Source: Lutraria lutraria
Taxonomy: Eukaryota; Mollusca; Bivalvia; Venerida; Mactridae
Assembly (NCBI GenBank): GCA_964023205.1
Contig: OZ026833.1
Coordinates: forward strand, 37,054,366-37,118,365
Length of the DNA: 64,000 bases
Reading direction: 5' to 3'
Below are positions 1-11,498 of the stretch, in pieces. Within the stretch, counting starts at the first letter, position 1. Every line of letters begins with the position of its first letter. Below the pieces are notes generated by a model. That model was not told the origin of the DNA and did not search any database. It saw nothing but the letters and a program-made list of their open reading frames with translations. Made by a program: the position numbers and the translations under genes.

Positions 1-158
1 TTACTCTCTGTCTTTTAAAGGTTGTCTGCATATGAAATTCAAACACTTGCAAATGTTCTTTCTAAGTTGACTACAATAACTAATGCACATTATCTGTTGG
101 ATAATCAATTGAAATTATTAAATCATATTTTATTGTATATTGTCTTCTTTTTTTCCAG

Positions 159-260
159 ACTGCTGTTATTAAAGGCAAAGATGTGAAAGCTGCATTATTA
201 AGTTTTGTAGATGAACCTAGAATAATGCACTATTGGTCAGTTTTGAACAAAGAAAAATGA
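159..260 (+). CDS. Terminal coding exon of an unidentified host gene (partial)
   Basis: A polypyrimidine tract ending in TTTTTTCCAG precedes an open frame of 33 codons and a TGA at 258-260. The reading frame starts in phase 0 with Thr-Ala-Val-Ile and ends with Leu-Asn-Lys-Glu-Lys. The peptide is balanced in composition, with no low complexity, as expected of a real exon. I do not recognise the protein family. The remainder of the gene lies upstream of the window. Downstream is an AT-rich 3' UTR with an ATTAAA signal. Confidence 0.6.
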   Translation, partial: TAVIKGKDVKAALLSFVDEPRIMHYWSVLNKEK

Positions 261-436
261 AAACAAACTTGAGGAAGAGAACTCTAATCACCATTGTCTT
301 GTGAATTAAGTATAAATACATCTAAAATGCTGGAATATAGACTGTATAGTGTTTTATTCAAGAAATATCTATGTGCTTAAAAAGTCACTGTAAACTGATT
401 TTGTTTTCACATCCTTTTTGTATTATTTAAGAAATA

Positions 437-442
437 ATTAAA
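437..442 (+). terminator. ATTAAA polyadenylation signal candidate
   Basis: ATTAAA occurs about 180 nt after the stop codon of the terminal exon, in an AT-rich stretch just before the tandem repeat begins. It is the most common variant of AATAAA. No cleavage-site evidence is available. Confidence 0.35.
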
Positions 443-477
443 TGCTATGATATTAATATTTAAAATCTTTCTTGTCT

Positions 478-1105
478 GATTAAAGTGAAAATTCGGTTAT
501 TTTAGTGTAACTTTTCTGTAACTTTTTTGTAACTTTTATGTAACTTTGAATGTAACTAAAGTATGCCTAGAATATAACTTTTCTGTAACTTTTTTGTAAC
601 TTTTATGTAACTTTGAATGTTACTAAAGTATGCCTAGAATATAACTTTTTTGTAACTTTTATGTAACTTTGAATGTAACTAAAGTATGCCTAGAATATAA
701 CTTTTCTGTAACTTTTTTGTAACTTTTATGTAACTTTAAATGTAACTATAGAATGCCTACAATGTAACTTTTTTGTTACTTTGAATGTAACTAAAGTATG
801 CCTGAAATGTAACTTTTTTGTAACTTTTATACACTTATAATTTTTGTGTAACTTTTCTGTGTCTTAATGATGCATAGAAATTAGAATGTAACTTTTTTGT
901 AACTATAGTGTAACTTTTTTGTAACTAATATGTAACTTTTCTCTGTAAATAGGCACAAAAAAGTTACATATTAGTTAGTAACTTTTAATAGGCATAACTT
1001 TTCTGTAACTATGTTGAAATAAATGGTTCCAAACTTGTATAACTTAGTTATGCTTTTTTTGTAACTTTTTTTGCCTCAAAAGGCATAACTTTTTTGTAAC
1101 TTTTT
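478..1105. repeat. Degenerate AT-rich tandem repeat with GTAACTTTT core
   Basis: The 9-mer GTAACTTTT and variants recur dozens of times. A longer unit of roughly 65 bp ending in 'aaagtatgcctagaatataac' type sequence repeats about four times at 505-770 and decays to the right. No coding potential. It lies directly behind the 3' UTR of the upstream gene. Confidence 0.75.
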
Positions 1106-1589
1106 TCGGTATGGGTACATACATGAATCATTATGAACACAATGTCAGTGAAAATATCACAAATAATAATTATCCTCTTGTTTGTATGATGAATGATCAG
1201 GATATTGTTTATGGAACAAAGTTAAATAATCCACAAAACAAGACACACATGAATGAATAGTTCCAAAGTTTCAGTACAATGAATCACTTCTATGACAACA
1301 GGAAAATCTAATCATTCACCATTATGTAGCAGAGTCATTCAAATCACATTTAGAAACGTATCTTGCAAACTAAAATTTCTTCCAGGACACTCTTTTATAT
1401 CCAATGTATCACTAGCATTTGGCTTGTGTATACCACTGACTTGATGAGTAGTATAAAGTATCAGTATTTATGGAGTCAAATCCACTTTATATTGTTGCAT
1501 TCAGAAGCTCCTATCTGTGTTTTGGCACTGTCAACCAACAACTGAAAAATCATACAGTAATAATTTTAGAAAATGTACAGCAATAAATT
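1106..1589. other. Non-coding, nothing recognised
   Basis: AT-rich sequence with short spurious ORFs only. I see no repeat family, RNA gene or splice-bounded exon. Confidence 0.5.
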
Positions 1590-1916
1590 GTAAGTTTGTT
1601 TGTATCAAGTTTAATGCCCCCTTTCAACAGTGAGGATCATGAGGCAGACAGTTCACCTAACCATCGTTCCTGGGATGAACCAGTACTATCCTATCCTACG
1701 TAAGCTACTGCCTACTTTCTCACATAAAAAGACATGGTCTGTAGCTGGGCTCAAACCCATGACAATCAGTTTGAGGATCTTATGGAAGATTGTTTATTGT
1801 ATTGTCAAATAAGTGTCCTCGTAAAATAAAGTCTTTATTATTATTATTAATCAATAAGAGTTACATTGACTTGAGGTCATCTAACTTAACCACTCAACCA
1901 CAGAGGCGGGTCATAT
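1590..1916 (-). mobile_element. tRNA-derived SINE, minus strand, interrupted
   Basis: Read on the minus strand this matches the SINE at 58285-58532: a head with 'gcctctgtggttgagtggttaag' type tRNA A-box sequence, then 'gtgagaaagtaggcag', 'ggttaggtgaactgt' and a tail 'gggggcattaaacttgatacaaacaaac'. The B-box region is disrupted by an extra AT-rich block at about 1790-1845 containing (AAT)n. Confidence 0.65.
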
Positions 1917-2389
1917 AAAATTCAAGATAATTAATAAAGCAGGTTTACATCACATAACAAAATGAAATTAAAGCACAGGGATTTCAATAAAGATTTCCAT
2001 TTGCTTTTGAAGCATAGAACAAATCAACCTAAAGCATTGCAATGGAGAAGTTAGTACATATATTACATTTACACATGCAACAAAATTCTATGAATGCATA
2101 TTAAAAGAAATGCAAATTTTGTCATTAGAGAAAACTTATTGACAAACTCAGTTATACGAAATAATCCTCTCCACAGATCTATCAGTTAACAATGGCACAA
2201 CATTAAGGTTTCAACAATTTATAGACTGGAAATTATAAACCATAGCAGAGCTATCACTAAAGGTGATGTCAATACCCCCAGATGCTGCCTTAACACAGTT
2301 ATTGTTACATTTTACAAAGGGAATTATAACACTTTCATTTTTTAATACCTTCAAATAGTTGCTTAGCAATATCCTGACCAATTTCTAAA
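1917..2389. other. Non-coding, nothing recognised
   Basis: AT-rich sequence without supported genes or recognisable repeats. Confidence 0.45.
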
Positions 2390-2890
2390 TATACATTATA
2401 TAAAATGGAACAAAGGGCCATAACTCATTAAAATTGACTTGGACAAAACCTATTCTGGACAAAAATTGCACGACTTGGCAAACTACTCATCACTTCTAAG
2501 AGGTTTCACTAAATTCCTGCAAGTAGTTGCTGAGAAATAGTTTGGACAAAATTAACCTATTGTATGAAACAAAGGGCCATAACTCAGTGAAAATTAAACC
2601 TAACAAAACCTGGTTATTGCATGCACTAGTTGGCTTACTTTTTATAACTTCTGTGAAGTTTCATTGAATTCCTATGAGTAGTTGCTGATATATTGTATAA
2701 TTATACACTGTATAAAAACAACAAAATTTGCCTATTGTATATAATGTATAAAAGACAAAGGGCTATAAAGCATGCACAACTAGGCTTACTACAGATCACT
2801 TCTGTGAAGTTTCACTGAATTCCTGAAATTGTCCAGAGAAATTGTGTCTACAGACGCATGGACACCGACCATCAAGCAAGAATCCAAAAT
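2390..2890. repeat. Degenerate tandem repeat of the 'aaagggccataactc' type
   Basis: Three diverged copies of a unit of about 160-190 bp can be aligned by the landmarks 'acaaagggccataac', 'acttctgtgaagtttcactgaattcct' and 'gtagttgctgagaaat'. This repeat style is widespread in molluscan genomes (family knowledge), which is one reason for the host assignment. Confidence 0.6.
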
Positions 2891-3458
2891 AGCCCCTATA
2901 TATTTCATATCTGGGGGGTATAATTATTTGTAGTAATGACCTTTATTCCAGAATCATCAAATAATTTCCAAAGCTAGGTCACTTAACAATTTGCGATGTG
3001 CCAAGTTTGGCAACAATAGGTCAATCTTTAGTTATCTAAAATAACTGCCTTTCTGACAAAGCACTTATATTCCAATCTACTAAATAACAGTGTGTTGTTT
3101 TCAACTCTTGTTTACTATTAAATTATGTTAGATTTTATACTCAAAATTTTGTGATTTAATGCATATTTTGTGACAATCAAACAAGATTTACCTCTATGGA
3201 TCAGACATTCTCTTTTCTCACAGTGATATTTCAACTTTGTAACTACTGTAAAAACCAATACAAGCTGATTTAACTTCTGTTTATGTCTCATAAACTCTGT
3301 GACCAACAGGGTGGAAATGTTATCTCTACTCTATGTAAGCTTTCATCTGAAATAATACATAACGCAGTTATTGTCACAGAAATTTCTGAAATCAATTGTT
3401 ATCAGTAACAATTAAATTATCTGCTTTACTTTTTGTATAAATTATAAATTCATATATA
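2891..3458. other. Non-coding, nothing recognised
   Basis: AT-rich. A 62-codon minus-strand ORF at 3118-3306 has no recognisable features and no splice context. Confidence 0.4.
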
Positions 3459-3631
3459 CAATACAACCTCTCCAGAGCGGCTCTCTGTAGAGCAACAACC
3501 TCTATAACAACACATTCAAAATTTCCCTAAGTTGATATTTACCACAAATTAACCTCTGCAGAGCAACAACCTCTAAACAATGGTCAATATTTGCAGCTCC
3601 CACAGGATGTTGCTCTACAGAGGTTGTACTG
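3459..3631. mobile_element. Short MITE with TA target duplication
   Basis: 173 bp with inverted ends: left 'caatacaacctctccagagc', right end the reverse complement of 'cagtacaacctctgtagagc'. TA flanks both sides. The interior holds further copies of 'agagcaacaacctct'. No coding capacity. The ends and TA duplication suit a pogo/Tigger-type non-autonomous element. Confidence 0.6.
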
Positions 3632-3950
3632 TACTTATACTAGATGTATATGTAAAATTACACTAGCCATACTAATGATATATATGGTATAATTTGATTT
3701 AAACCATCAAAATAAATACCATTTCCATGATCTTCAACATGCCCATATTTGTGGCATTAGATGAGTGGTTGTGTCCAACTGAAGACATCTGTATGTTCAT
3801 GCATTCATACTGTTTAACAGAAGCTGAGTACCAGGTAATAGTGAGGCTTTGGTCGGTTGTTTTATACCTAGTGTATGAAAGTGTAGCTTCGTTTTACACT
3901 TAAAAACAACAAGAATACAATACTACATAATTACTTAATTACACAAATAC
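3632..3950. other. Non-coding, nothing recognised
   Basis: No exon, RNA gene or repeat recognised. Confidence 0.4.
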
Positions 3951-4030
3951 AGTAACCCCGATTATTCAAATTTATTGGGTCCTGATCAAATTATTTGGAT
4001 AATCAATGGCTTCCAATAATCCATTTCTGT
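3951..4030. mobile_element. Pogo/Tigger-like MITE terminus
   Basis: Contains 'cagtaaccccgattattcaa' followed by 'gggtcctgatcaaattatttggataatc', the arrangement of two inverted GATTATCCGAA-like ends seen also at 7588-7850 and 13350-13431. Diverged; boundaries approximate. Confidence 0.45.
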
Positions 4031-4230
4031 ACGAAGTACTGGTTGGAAAACAATAAATTCTGTACTGTATTGCAAGGAGGTTAACTATTGCATGCAAACA
4101 TGATGTTACATAAATGATAATAATTAAAAAATAATTAACAAACAGTTTTTTTTATTTATACTTGTTTTATGAAAGTACATGTATATGAGTTCACAAATGA
4201 AACAATAATTATTTTTCAATGAATACTCAC

Positions 4231-4420
4231 GCATATACCACAACCCTGGCCAAGTGGTTGGGGAGTCCACCTTTAGAGCGAGAGATCGACCTTTAGAACC
4301 CCACTGGAGACTGGGTTAGGACTGATGCGGTTGATTGATGAGCTGGTTAAATCATGGTCACTGTAAGTCCATATCAGCCAGGCACCCGGCAAAAGGAGAA
4401 GGGACTCGGGAGGTACTGTA
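4231..4420 (+). mobile_element. Possible tRNA-derived SINE
   Basis: 'tggccaagtggttggggagt' resembles a pol III A box, followed by a diverged B-box-like segment and a 3' body. No A-rich tail or target duplication was found. It is a different family from the SINE at 58285. Confidence 0.3.
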
Positions 4421-4740
4421 CTAACATAATATAATCATTTCAATACTGATTGGATTAGATGAAATGGATATTTTCTGTAATAGACTCTTATCTATATCAC
4501 TTAATACTACATGTAGTTTTATACTCATGCATAAATCTTAAAATTATTTTTACTTGATCAAGGATCAGCTGATGACACCAAATTTATTGTTTTATCAATT
4601 TATCTAATATAGATATTCCTCTGTGACAATCTCTAGTTAATACATGTTATATTGCTTATAGACTGTATGTACTTGAATGTGCATTTGTCATTTTACAGAT
4701 GTTATATTTTTTGTTATAATATATATAAACTTAGTCATTG

Positions 4741-4925
4741 CATGAAAAATTGAATTGTCTCCCTTGGATCAGCAAAATTGTTTCATACACATAAGCATAT
4801 CTATGCAATGACACAATTAAAATGTAATAATTAACATACATTCATGCAAAAACTAAAATAGAAAGTTTTGGAACATACATACATGTAATGCTACTCAGTA
4901 TAAAAAGCTATGTGATATATACTCA
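4741..4925 (+). repeat. Dispersed repeat copy 1 (pair with 5637-5810)
   Basis: The run from 'catgaaaaattgaattgtct' to 'cagtataaaaagctatgt' recurs at 5637-5810 in direct orientation with small indels. Both copies are non-coding. Probably one interspersed repeat family or a local duplication 0.9 kb apart. Confidence 0.65.
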
Positions 4926-5636
4926 ATCAAACTTAGGACTGAACAAAAAATGCAGCAATACCATGGAACCAGGTTTTCAAGGCTTTACCAAATAATTTTA
5001 CAACAGACTGTAAATTTAGAAAATAAATGATACCGCAGTACTTAAAAGCTACATGCAGTGGTTTAGTTTCCAGTACCTGCCTAGTAAAGGAGGCAGAATT
5101 AAATTGCTGTGTTGAGTGCAAGCTTATACAAATTAATGCCAAGGATTTTATGCATTGATTATAAATGAAAATCATACATTAACTACTGTATAGTAAGTAT
5201 GTCAACACAGCTATAGGTAACTGCAGTTTTGACAAACTAAAACAATAAAAATGTCTAAGGATCCCCACTTCGCCCTAATGAATTACATGAAATTTCTTTG
5301 GAAGCCAGTTTGTTAAAAGTGATCCATCAGCCCAAAATGCTTGGTGTCTATGTAAGCCACTTATGCACAATGTTTCATAAATGCAAAAACTGATTTTCTA
5401 TCTTTAGTATGTCTAACAGTGACCTCTGCTTGAAATAACTCGACAGACCCCAAATACAATCCCTAGCTAGGTTTCCATGAAAGGTACTTGATAAGATAGA
5501 TAAGGTAATATTTATTTCATTAAGGTAAGAGAAACAACAGCACAACATGATGTATGTATTACCTATCTATGTAAGAACTTTTGAGCCAATTATACAACTA
5601 GAATAAGCAATATATATATATACATGTACCTGGACA

Positions 5637-5810
5637 CTGCATGAAAAATTGAATTGTCTCCCTTTAAAGATCAGCAAAATTGTTTCACATATTAAGCAAC
5701 TGAAATGTAATAACATACATTCATGCAAAAACTAAAATAGAAAGTTTTGGAACATACATACATGTAATGCAATGCCTGTACTCAGTATAAAAAGTTATGT
5801 TATATATGCA
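5637..5810 (+). repeat. Dispersed repeat copy 2
   Basis: Direct copy of 4741-4925, with a few-base insertion after 'ctccctt' and loss of about 20 bases in the middle. Confidence 0.65.
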
Positions 5811-6027
5811 CAAACAATATATATATGCGTAAACAGGAATTTCTCTGAAATTATGAGGCAGAAATTTATGAAATTTTGCATACAATAATTTCATTAAATT
5901 ACTGATAATTTTACAATATTTGAACGTATATTCTCCTGCATATTTACACATGCAAAAAATGTACTTCACTATCTTTTTATTTATACTTTTAACAATCAAT
6001 ATATATCCAATAATATCAGGTTGCGGT

Positions 6028-6185
6028 TGATAAGTTGGTTTAAGTTTATATAAATTTACAAACATTATATTTACAATCTGTCTGAAGCTGTTACATTTTT
6101 GAAAGGCTTCTCTAGAGGAGAGTACAGGGGCTGCATATCTGAAGGAGTTCTTACCAGCTTTAGTTGATCTCACATGTGGAATCTG
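6028..6185 (-). pseudogene. LINE reverse-transcriptase ORF C-terminal fragment
   Basis: The minus strand encodes His-Val-Arg-Ser-Thr-Lys-Ala-Gly-Lys-Asn-Ser-Phe-Arg-Tyr-Ala-Ala and then a Phe-Gln-Lys-Cys-Asn-Ser-Phe-Arg segment. This resembles the extreme C-terminus of animal non-LTR retrotransposon polyproteins (a 'P-H-x-R-T...F-x-Y' signature followed by 'W-N-S-L-P'). Here the W-N-S-L-P part is lost and the frame runs into AT-rich sequence, so this is a dead fragment. Confidence 0.5.
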
Positions 6186-7362
6186 TAAAAGATTAGAATA
6201 GCAGAAAAAATTATATGTTTTTTTCAGCGTGCTCTCTTAACATTGCTTTTGACATACATTTGTAACCAATGAAAGTTTTGGATACAAAACTAGAAAATTG
6301 ACAGCTAGCACATTCAAGTTAATACATCTGTTTGGGGGATATTTTCTTATGTCTTTGCCAGTGTATACTCAACTGGTTTTCTAAGGTTATAGTATTATTT
6401 ATCATGTTTGATGTATATTTGTTGTTTCGATGTAGCACTGTGCAGTAGACATTTTTAATCAAAGTTTGTTACCACTGCTGTCATATTGATATATGTAAAT
6501 AGGCATACAGCATGTTATTTTGTAATATACAGAGTATGTCAGGTATGAATTCCAACACTTGACATTTATATTTCACATAGTGAATCAATCTGTTGATGAA
6601 GATAATCGACAGTAAACATCTTTTTACTGGTGCATGTTTGTCATAATATTAACTATTTCCAAAATTATCATAAATAATATCAATGTCCTGGTCCATATCG
6701 GTATCTAAGGCAGTCTTAAGTTTAGAAAAGTCAATATTCAGTGCACCTGTATCAGCATTTTTAAAACTTCTGAATTAAACTTTTTATTTCTCAAGCTTAG
6801 GAATGGTATTATCAATTACTGTTGATATAATGTTTTGGCAATCATTAATAGCAGTAAAATTTTATATACAAATGTAGTTCTAACACTAAAGCTGTTAAAA
6901 CATTAAACTAAAAGAGAAGGCTCAAAAAGGTAATGATTCAGCACAATATTCTCTATGTTACTTTACTTGTTACAACAAATATCATACTTTAGATCTCCAA
7001 TAATCATATAAATGCCTGAAAAATTGATATATTTGTCTACAAGCTTGGTAAAAACATTAGAGAATTCTGAATCCAAATAACAAATACATTCTCAAGATGG
7101 CTTTCATGCACGGATGCTACATTCAAAGATTGATTATAAATCACTGACAGGAAACCACATGTCTTGTCCGATGCCCACCCACTCACCCACCTGCATTTTC
7201 CAATCTGTGAGTAATAACCAAGTTTCATATCAGTGAAAACCCGGTTGTATAAAAATAAATACAGCATTTTCCAAACAAGATGCTAGTAAGAGGAGGACAA
7301 ACAGATGGACAAGCATCGTCAAATATCATACAGTTCTTTGAGCATATTTATGGAAATCATAC
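6186..7362. other. Non-coding, probably intronic to a minus-strand gene
   Basis: AT-rich with no supported exon or repeat. It may be intron downstream of the exon at 7363-7501. Confidence 0.35.
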
Positions 7363-7501
7363 CTTCAATATGCCAAAGTGCCAGAGCTTTGCATGGCCAG
7401 CTTCCATCATGTTGAACTGAATGCTACAATGCCGATCATTCATCATTCTCCAAATGCCATAACACACATATTGTACATCCTTATTGTTTAACATTGGAAA
7501 T
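7363..7501 (-). CDS. Internal coding exon of an unidentified host gene
   Basis: On the minus strand a CAG acceptor (TTCTTGCTCAG) precedes 139 bases open in one frame (one leading base plus 46 codons), followed directly by the donor GTATGATTT. The peptide contains 'NDRHCSIQFNMMEAGHAKLW', with several Trp, His, Met and Cys and no low complexity, which is unlikely by chance in 65% AT DNA. I do not recognise the family. The plus-strand ORF track shows nothing here because the exon lacks an in-frame ATG-to-stop context. Confidence 0.6.
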
Positions 7502-7587
7502 CTGAGCAAGAAAAATCATATATAAATTAATCACAAGTGTTTAAACTGAAGTTAATGGATCATTCAAGTTCAGTGTAAAATGTTTTA

Positions 7588-7850
7588 ACTGAACTTGGAT
7601 TATCTGAAAACTTAGTGTTATCTGAAATGTATTTTCAGTCAGGATTTTATTTATTTATTTCAAAGTGTGCTTACAATATCACATGCATATTTCATTTCAT
7701 GCTTTCTTTTTATACATCCCCTTCAAATGAAGCAGGTCATGATTTTTTGGAGTGATCTGCCTTTTTTCTTAGATTTTTTTACTAAAACATGGATTATCAA
7801 AAATAATATTTTGGACCATTAGATTTTGGATAGTCAAGGTTTTACTGAAA
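7588..7850. mobile_element. Pogo/Tigger-like MITE
   Basis: Left end 'cttggattatctgaaaa' and right end 'ttttggatagtcaaggttttactg' are inverted copies of the same motif; the interior is non-coding. Same family as 3951-4030 and 13350-13431. Confidence 0.45.
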
Positions 7851-8154
7851 TGACATTTCTCAAATCATATTCTGCAAGCTGATCAGAGAAGTATTTGTAT
7901 TCCACCAATGGTATGTACAAACTTCCAATTTGGTAACAAGTTACTTGCATTGTTTTAATTTTTGCTTTTCTATAGATTTATTACACAATTTCCAATTTAT
8001 TGTGAAGTATTAGCAATATTCTGTATAATTAATAACAAAATACATGTAAGTTAAATTCGCAAGTACCCAATCACTGTGTTATTATATTCTGTCCAGATTA
8101 GTTGATCACATGACGTTTCATACTGGACTCACCAAAACTGAACATAAAGTGGTC

Positions 8155-9697
8155 ATGCAGCATGGAAGTTACACTGTTCACCTGCCTCATGCAGTATGGA
8201 AGTTACACTGTTCACCTGTCTCATGCAGTATGGAAGTTACACTGTTCACCTGCCTCATGCAGTATGGAAGTTACAGTGTTCACCTTGCCTCATGCAGTAT
8301 GGAAGTTACACTGTTCACCTGCCTCATGCAGTATGGAAGTTACAGTGTTCACCTGCCTCATGCAGTATGGAAGTTACAGTGTTCACCTGTCTCATGCAGT
8401 ATGGAAGTTACAGTGTTCACCTGTCTCATGCAGTATGGAAGTTACAGTGTTCACCTGCCTCATGCAGTATGGAAGTTACAGTGTTCACCTGCCTCATGCA
8501 GTATGGAAGTTACAGTGTTCACCTGTCTCATGCAGCATGGAAGTTACAGTGTTCACCTGTCTCATGCAGTATGGAAGTTACAGTGTTCACCTGTCTCATG
8601 CAGTATGGAAGTTACAGTGTTCACCTGTCTCATGCAGTATGGAAGTTACAGTGTTCACCTGCCTCATGCAGTATGGAAGTTACACTGTTCACCTGCCTCA
8701 TGCAGTATGGAAGTTACAGTGTTCACCTTGCCTCATGCAGTATGGAAGTTACACTGTTCACCTGCCTCATGCAGTATGGAAGTTACACTGTTCACCTTGC
8801 CTCATGCAGTATGGAAGTTACACTGTTCACCTGTCTCATGCAGTATGGAAGTTACAGTGTTCACCTGCCTCATGCAGTATGGAAGTTACAGTGTTCACCT
8901 TGCCTCATGCAGTATGGAAGTTACACTGTTCACCTGCCTCATGCAGCATGGAAGTTACAGTGTTCACCTGTCTCATGCAGTATGGAAGTTACAGTGTTCA
9001 CCTGCCTCATGCAGTATGGAAGTTACACTGTTCACCTGCCTCATGCAGCATGGAAGTTACACTGTTCACCTGCCTCATGCAGTATGGAAGTTACACTGTT
9101 CACCTGTCTCATGCAGTATGGAAGTTACAGTGTTCACCTGTCTCATGCAGTATGGAAGTTACACTGTTCACCTGTCTCATGCAGTATGGAAGTTACACTG
9201 TTCACCTGCCTCATGCAGTATGGAAGTTACAGTGTTCACCTTGCCTCATGCAGTATGGAAGTTACAGTGTTCACCTTGCCTCATGCAGTATGGAAGTTAC
9301 ACTGTTCACCTGCCTCATGCAGTATGGAAGTTACACTGTTCACCTGTCTCATGCAGTATGGAAGTTACAGTGTTCACCTGCCTCATGCAGTATGGAAGTT
9401 ACACTGTTCACCTGCCTCATGCAGTATGGAAGTTACACTGTTCACCTGTCTCATGCAGTATGGAAGTTACACTGTTCACCTGCCTCATGCAGTATGGAAG
9501 TTACACTGTTCACCTGCCTCATGCAGCATGGAAGTTACACTGTTCACCTGCCTCATGCAGTATGGAAGTTACACTGTTCACCTGCCTCATGCAGTATGGA
9601 AGTTACACTGTTCACCTGCCTCATGCAGCATGGAAGTTACACTGTTCACCTGCCTCATGCAGTATGGAAGTTACACTGTTCACCTGCCTCATGCAGC
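8155..9697. repeat. 34-bp satellite/minisatellite array, about 45 copies
   Basis: The unit is CTCATGCAGTATGGAAGTTA followed by CACTGTTCACCTGC. Copies differ mainly at three sites (C/G in ACASTGTTC, C/T in TGYCTC, C/T in GYATGG), plus occasional 35-bp units with CCTTGCCTC. Because 34 is not a multiple of 3 and the unit has no stop in any plus frame, all three plus frames stay open for over 500 codons. This is a property of the repeat, not evidence of a protein. Confidence 0.95.
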
Positions 9698-9709
9698 AAG
9701 TTAAAGTAG

Positions 9710-10756
9710 AAAACTTGAGAACCTGCAATAACAAAAACATTATTTCCATGTTTAAATAAGATAAGAAATCACACTTTATTCAATGAAACTTGAGTTTATA
9801 GGCAGAGCAAAATGCAAATAACTAAATATAGTTTGCTGATCTAGGGAAAGCCTCCTACATGTATGAGACGTTATGCTGTGCGCTGGGTGGGTGTTGGTGA
9901 TGTTATTAAACACAGTGCAACTTTATTCATGTTCTTTGTATTTTAATCAAATCTGCACCACACCTCAAGGAAGAGTTTATATAAATATACGTCACAGAAA
10001 TTGCGATTCAAAATATTGAAAAATACCAGAGTTACGAGAAAAGTCTACATACATAAAGGACAACCCTCGTAGATAATGAAGTGTTTTCATAAAATGGACC
10101 ATGTTGCAAAAAGTTTAACAAAGTAAGTGTTTATTGAAAACCCTAGAATATTTCTTAATGAATAACCAGCCGTTTTAGTATGCTGCATTTGAAAAAAACA
10201 AGATTAAGAATTAATAAATCTCCTTAAATATTTAGCATTACATAATTATTCAAATGTTTAAAAGGCATGAAATATAATCAAAAAGGAAAACAGTATTGTA
10301 TAATATTACTTTTTTACATGCAAATATGCAAAGATGTGCACCATAATAGGTACCATGTTTGTCACAGCTTTTGTAGAAGTACACAGATTGCACTTCAATG
10401 ACTTCAAACTGCTCACCACTCACACAATTTTCCTCTTTAAAGTCAGGATCCTCAGATTACAGCACAATGTCTATTGACACTGCAGCTTTTTTCACTGAGA
10501 TGGAACTGCAACAGACAGTTGGAATTAGGAATTATTTCATAGGCAAAAGTGACAAATATTGTTTATTAAATAGTACAATCAACAAAAAAGATTTTTAGTA
10601 ACTAACATATCAGTAAGTTACTTATTCAAAAGCACTCGCAATAATCTATGGGTAAAATATTTATCTTCACGGGCAGATTAACCAAAAAACAAGACGCTGC
10701 ATTCAATAAACACATATGCCCCTGGTGGCATGCTTGTGAAGCAATAGCCAATTTGA
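9710..10756. other. Non-coding, nothing recognised
   Basis: AT-rich unique-looking sequence. A 66-codon ORF at 10398-10598 shows no domain or splice context. Confidence 0.4.
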
Positions 10757-11070
10757 ACAATGTCAAGGTCAAAGTAGGTATTTGATAATTATGGGTGGAT
10801 TGATAATGGTCATAAGCAACAACTGTAGAAGTATTCTAGCAAGCAGTATTGGTGCTAGACGAAACGGCAAAATCTACTTAACCTGGTACAGAATCATTCT
10901 AAGCCCAATTTAGTTAAAGGTCAAGGTCAAAGTGTGATTTCTTGATACAGGTGGACTGAGAATGATCATACGCAACAACTGTATAAGTATCAAAGCATTC
11001 TAGCAAGTGGTATTGGTGCAAGGCAAGACGGTATAATCTACTTAACCTGGTACAGAATCATTCTAAGTGA
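10757..11070 (+). repeat. Two-copy tandem duplication of about 155 bp
   Basis: Copy 1 (about 10757-10905) and copy 2 (about 10915-11070) share 'tcaaggtcaaagt', 'gcaacaactgta', 'ttctagcaag' and 'aatctacttaacctggtacagaatcattctaag'. The copies are well diverged. The 'tcaaggtcaaag' core is a common motif in this host's repeats. Confidence 0.6.
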
Positions 11071-11498
11071 TTATCAAGCCACTGTGAACAATTTTAGGAT
11101 TTTACGTTTGGATCATTGTTTGCAGTAATGGGAACAAACTCGCCTATTACGATACTGACTCAGTTTGGTCATTCACCTTTTATTTTTCGCTTGATTTATA
11201 AATTGCATCATAATTTCACTTCAATAAGCAACTGACATTAAAAATGTTCATTTTATTTTTCAAAGTTTGTTAAATTGACAAACAATACACATGACCAATA
11301 TGAATTACCGGCACTTGATTTCGAAATCATTCCATTTTGGGAAAATGAATACGAACACGATAAGCTAAGATATCTTAGGATGACAATGATTTGTGTGACG
11401 GTCGTAAGTGTTCGTGACTGTAGCAATAAAATCAATCTTCGCGTTGTATTTCTGTTTGTAATTTATTTAAACAGTGTGATTATTGTATATTATGTGTA
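11071..11498. other. Non-coding flank of the mariner element
   Basis: No supported gene. Overlapping ORFs at 11253-11529 on both strands are mutually antisense and featureless. Confidence 0.35.

Noticed and set aside
8110..9759. 549-, 515- and 502-aa ORFs
   Set aside because: They are the three frames of one 34-bp tandem repeat; no stop occurs in any plus frame of the unit, so their length is automatic.
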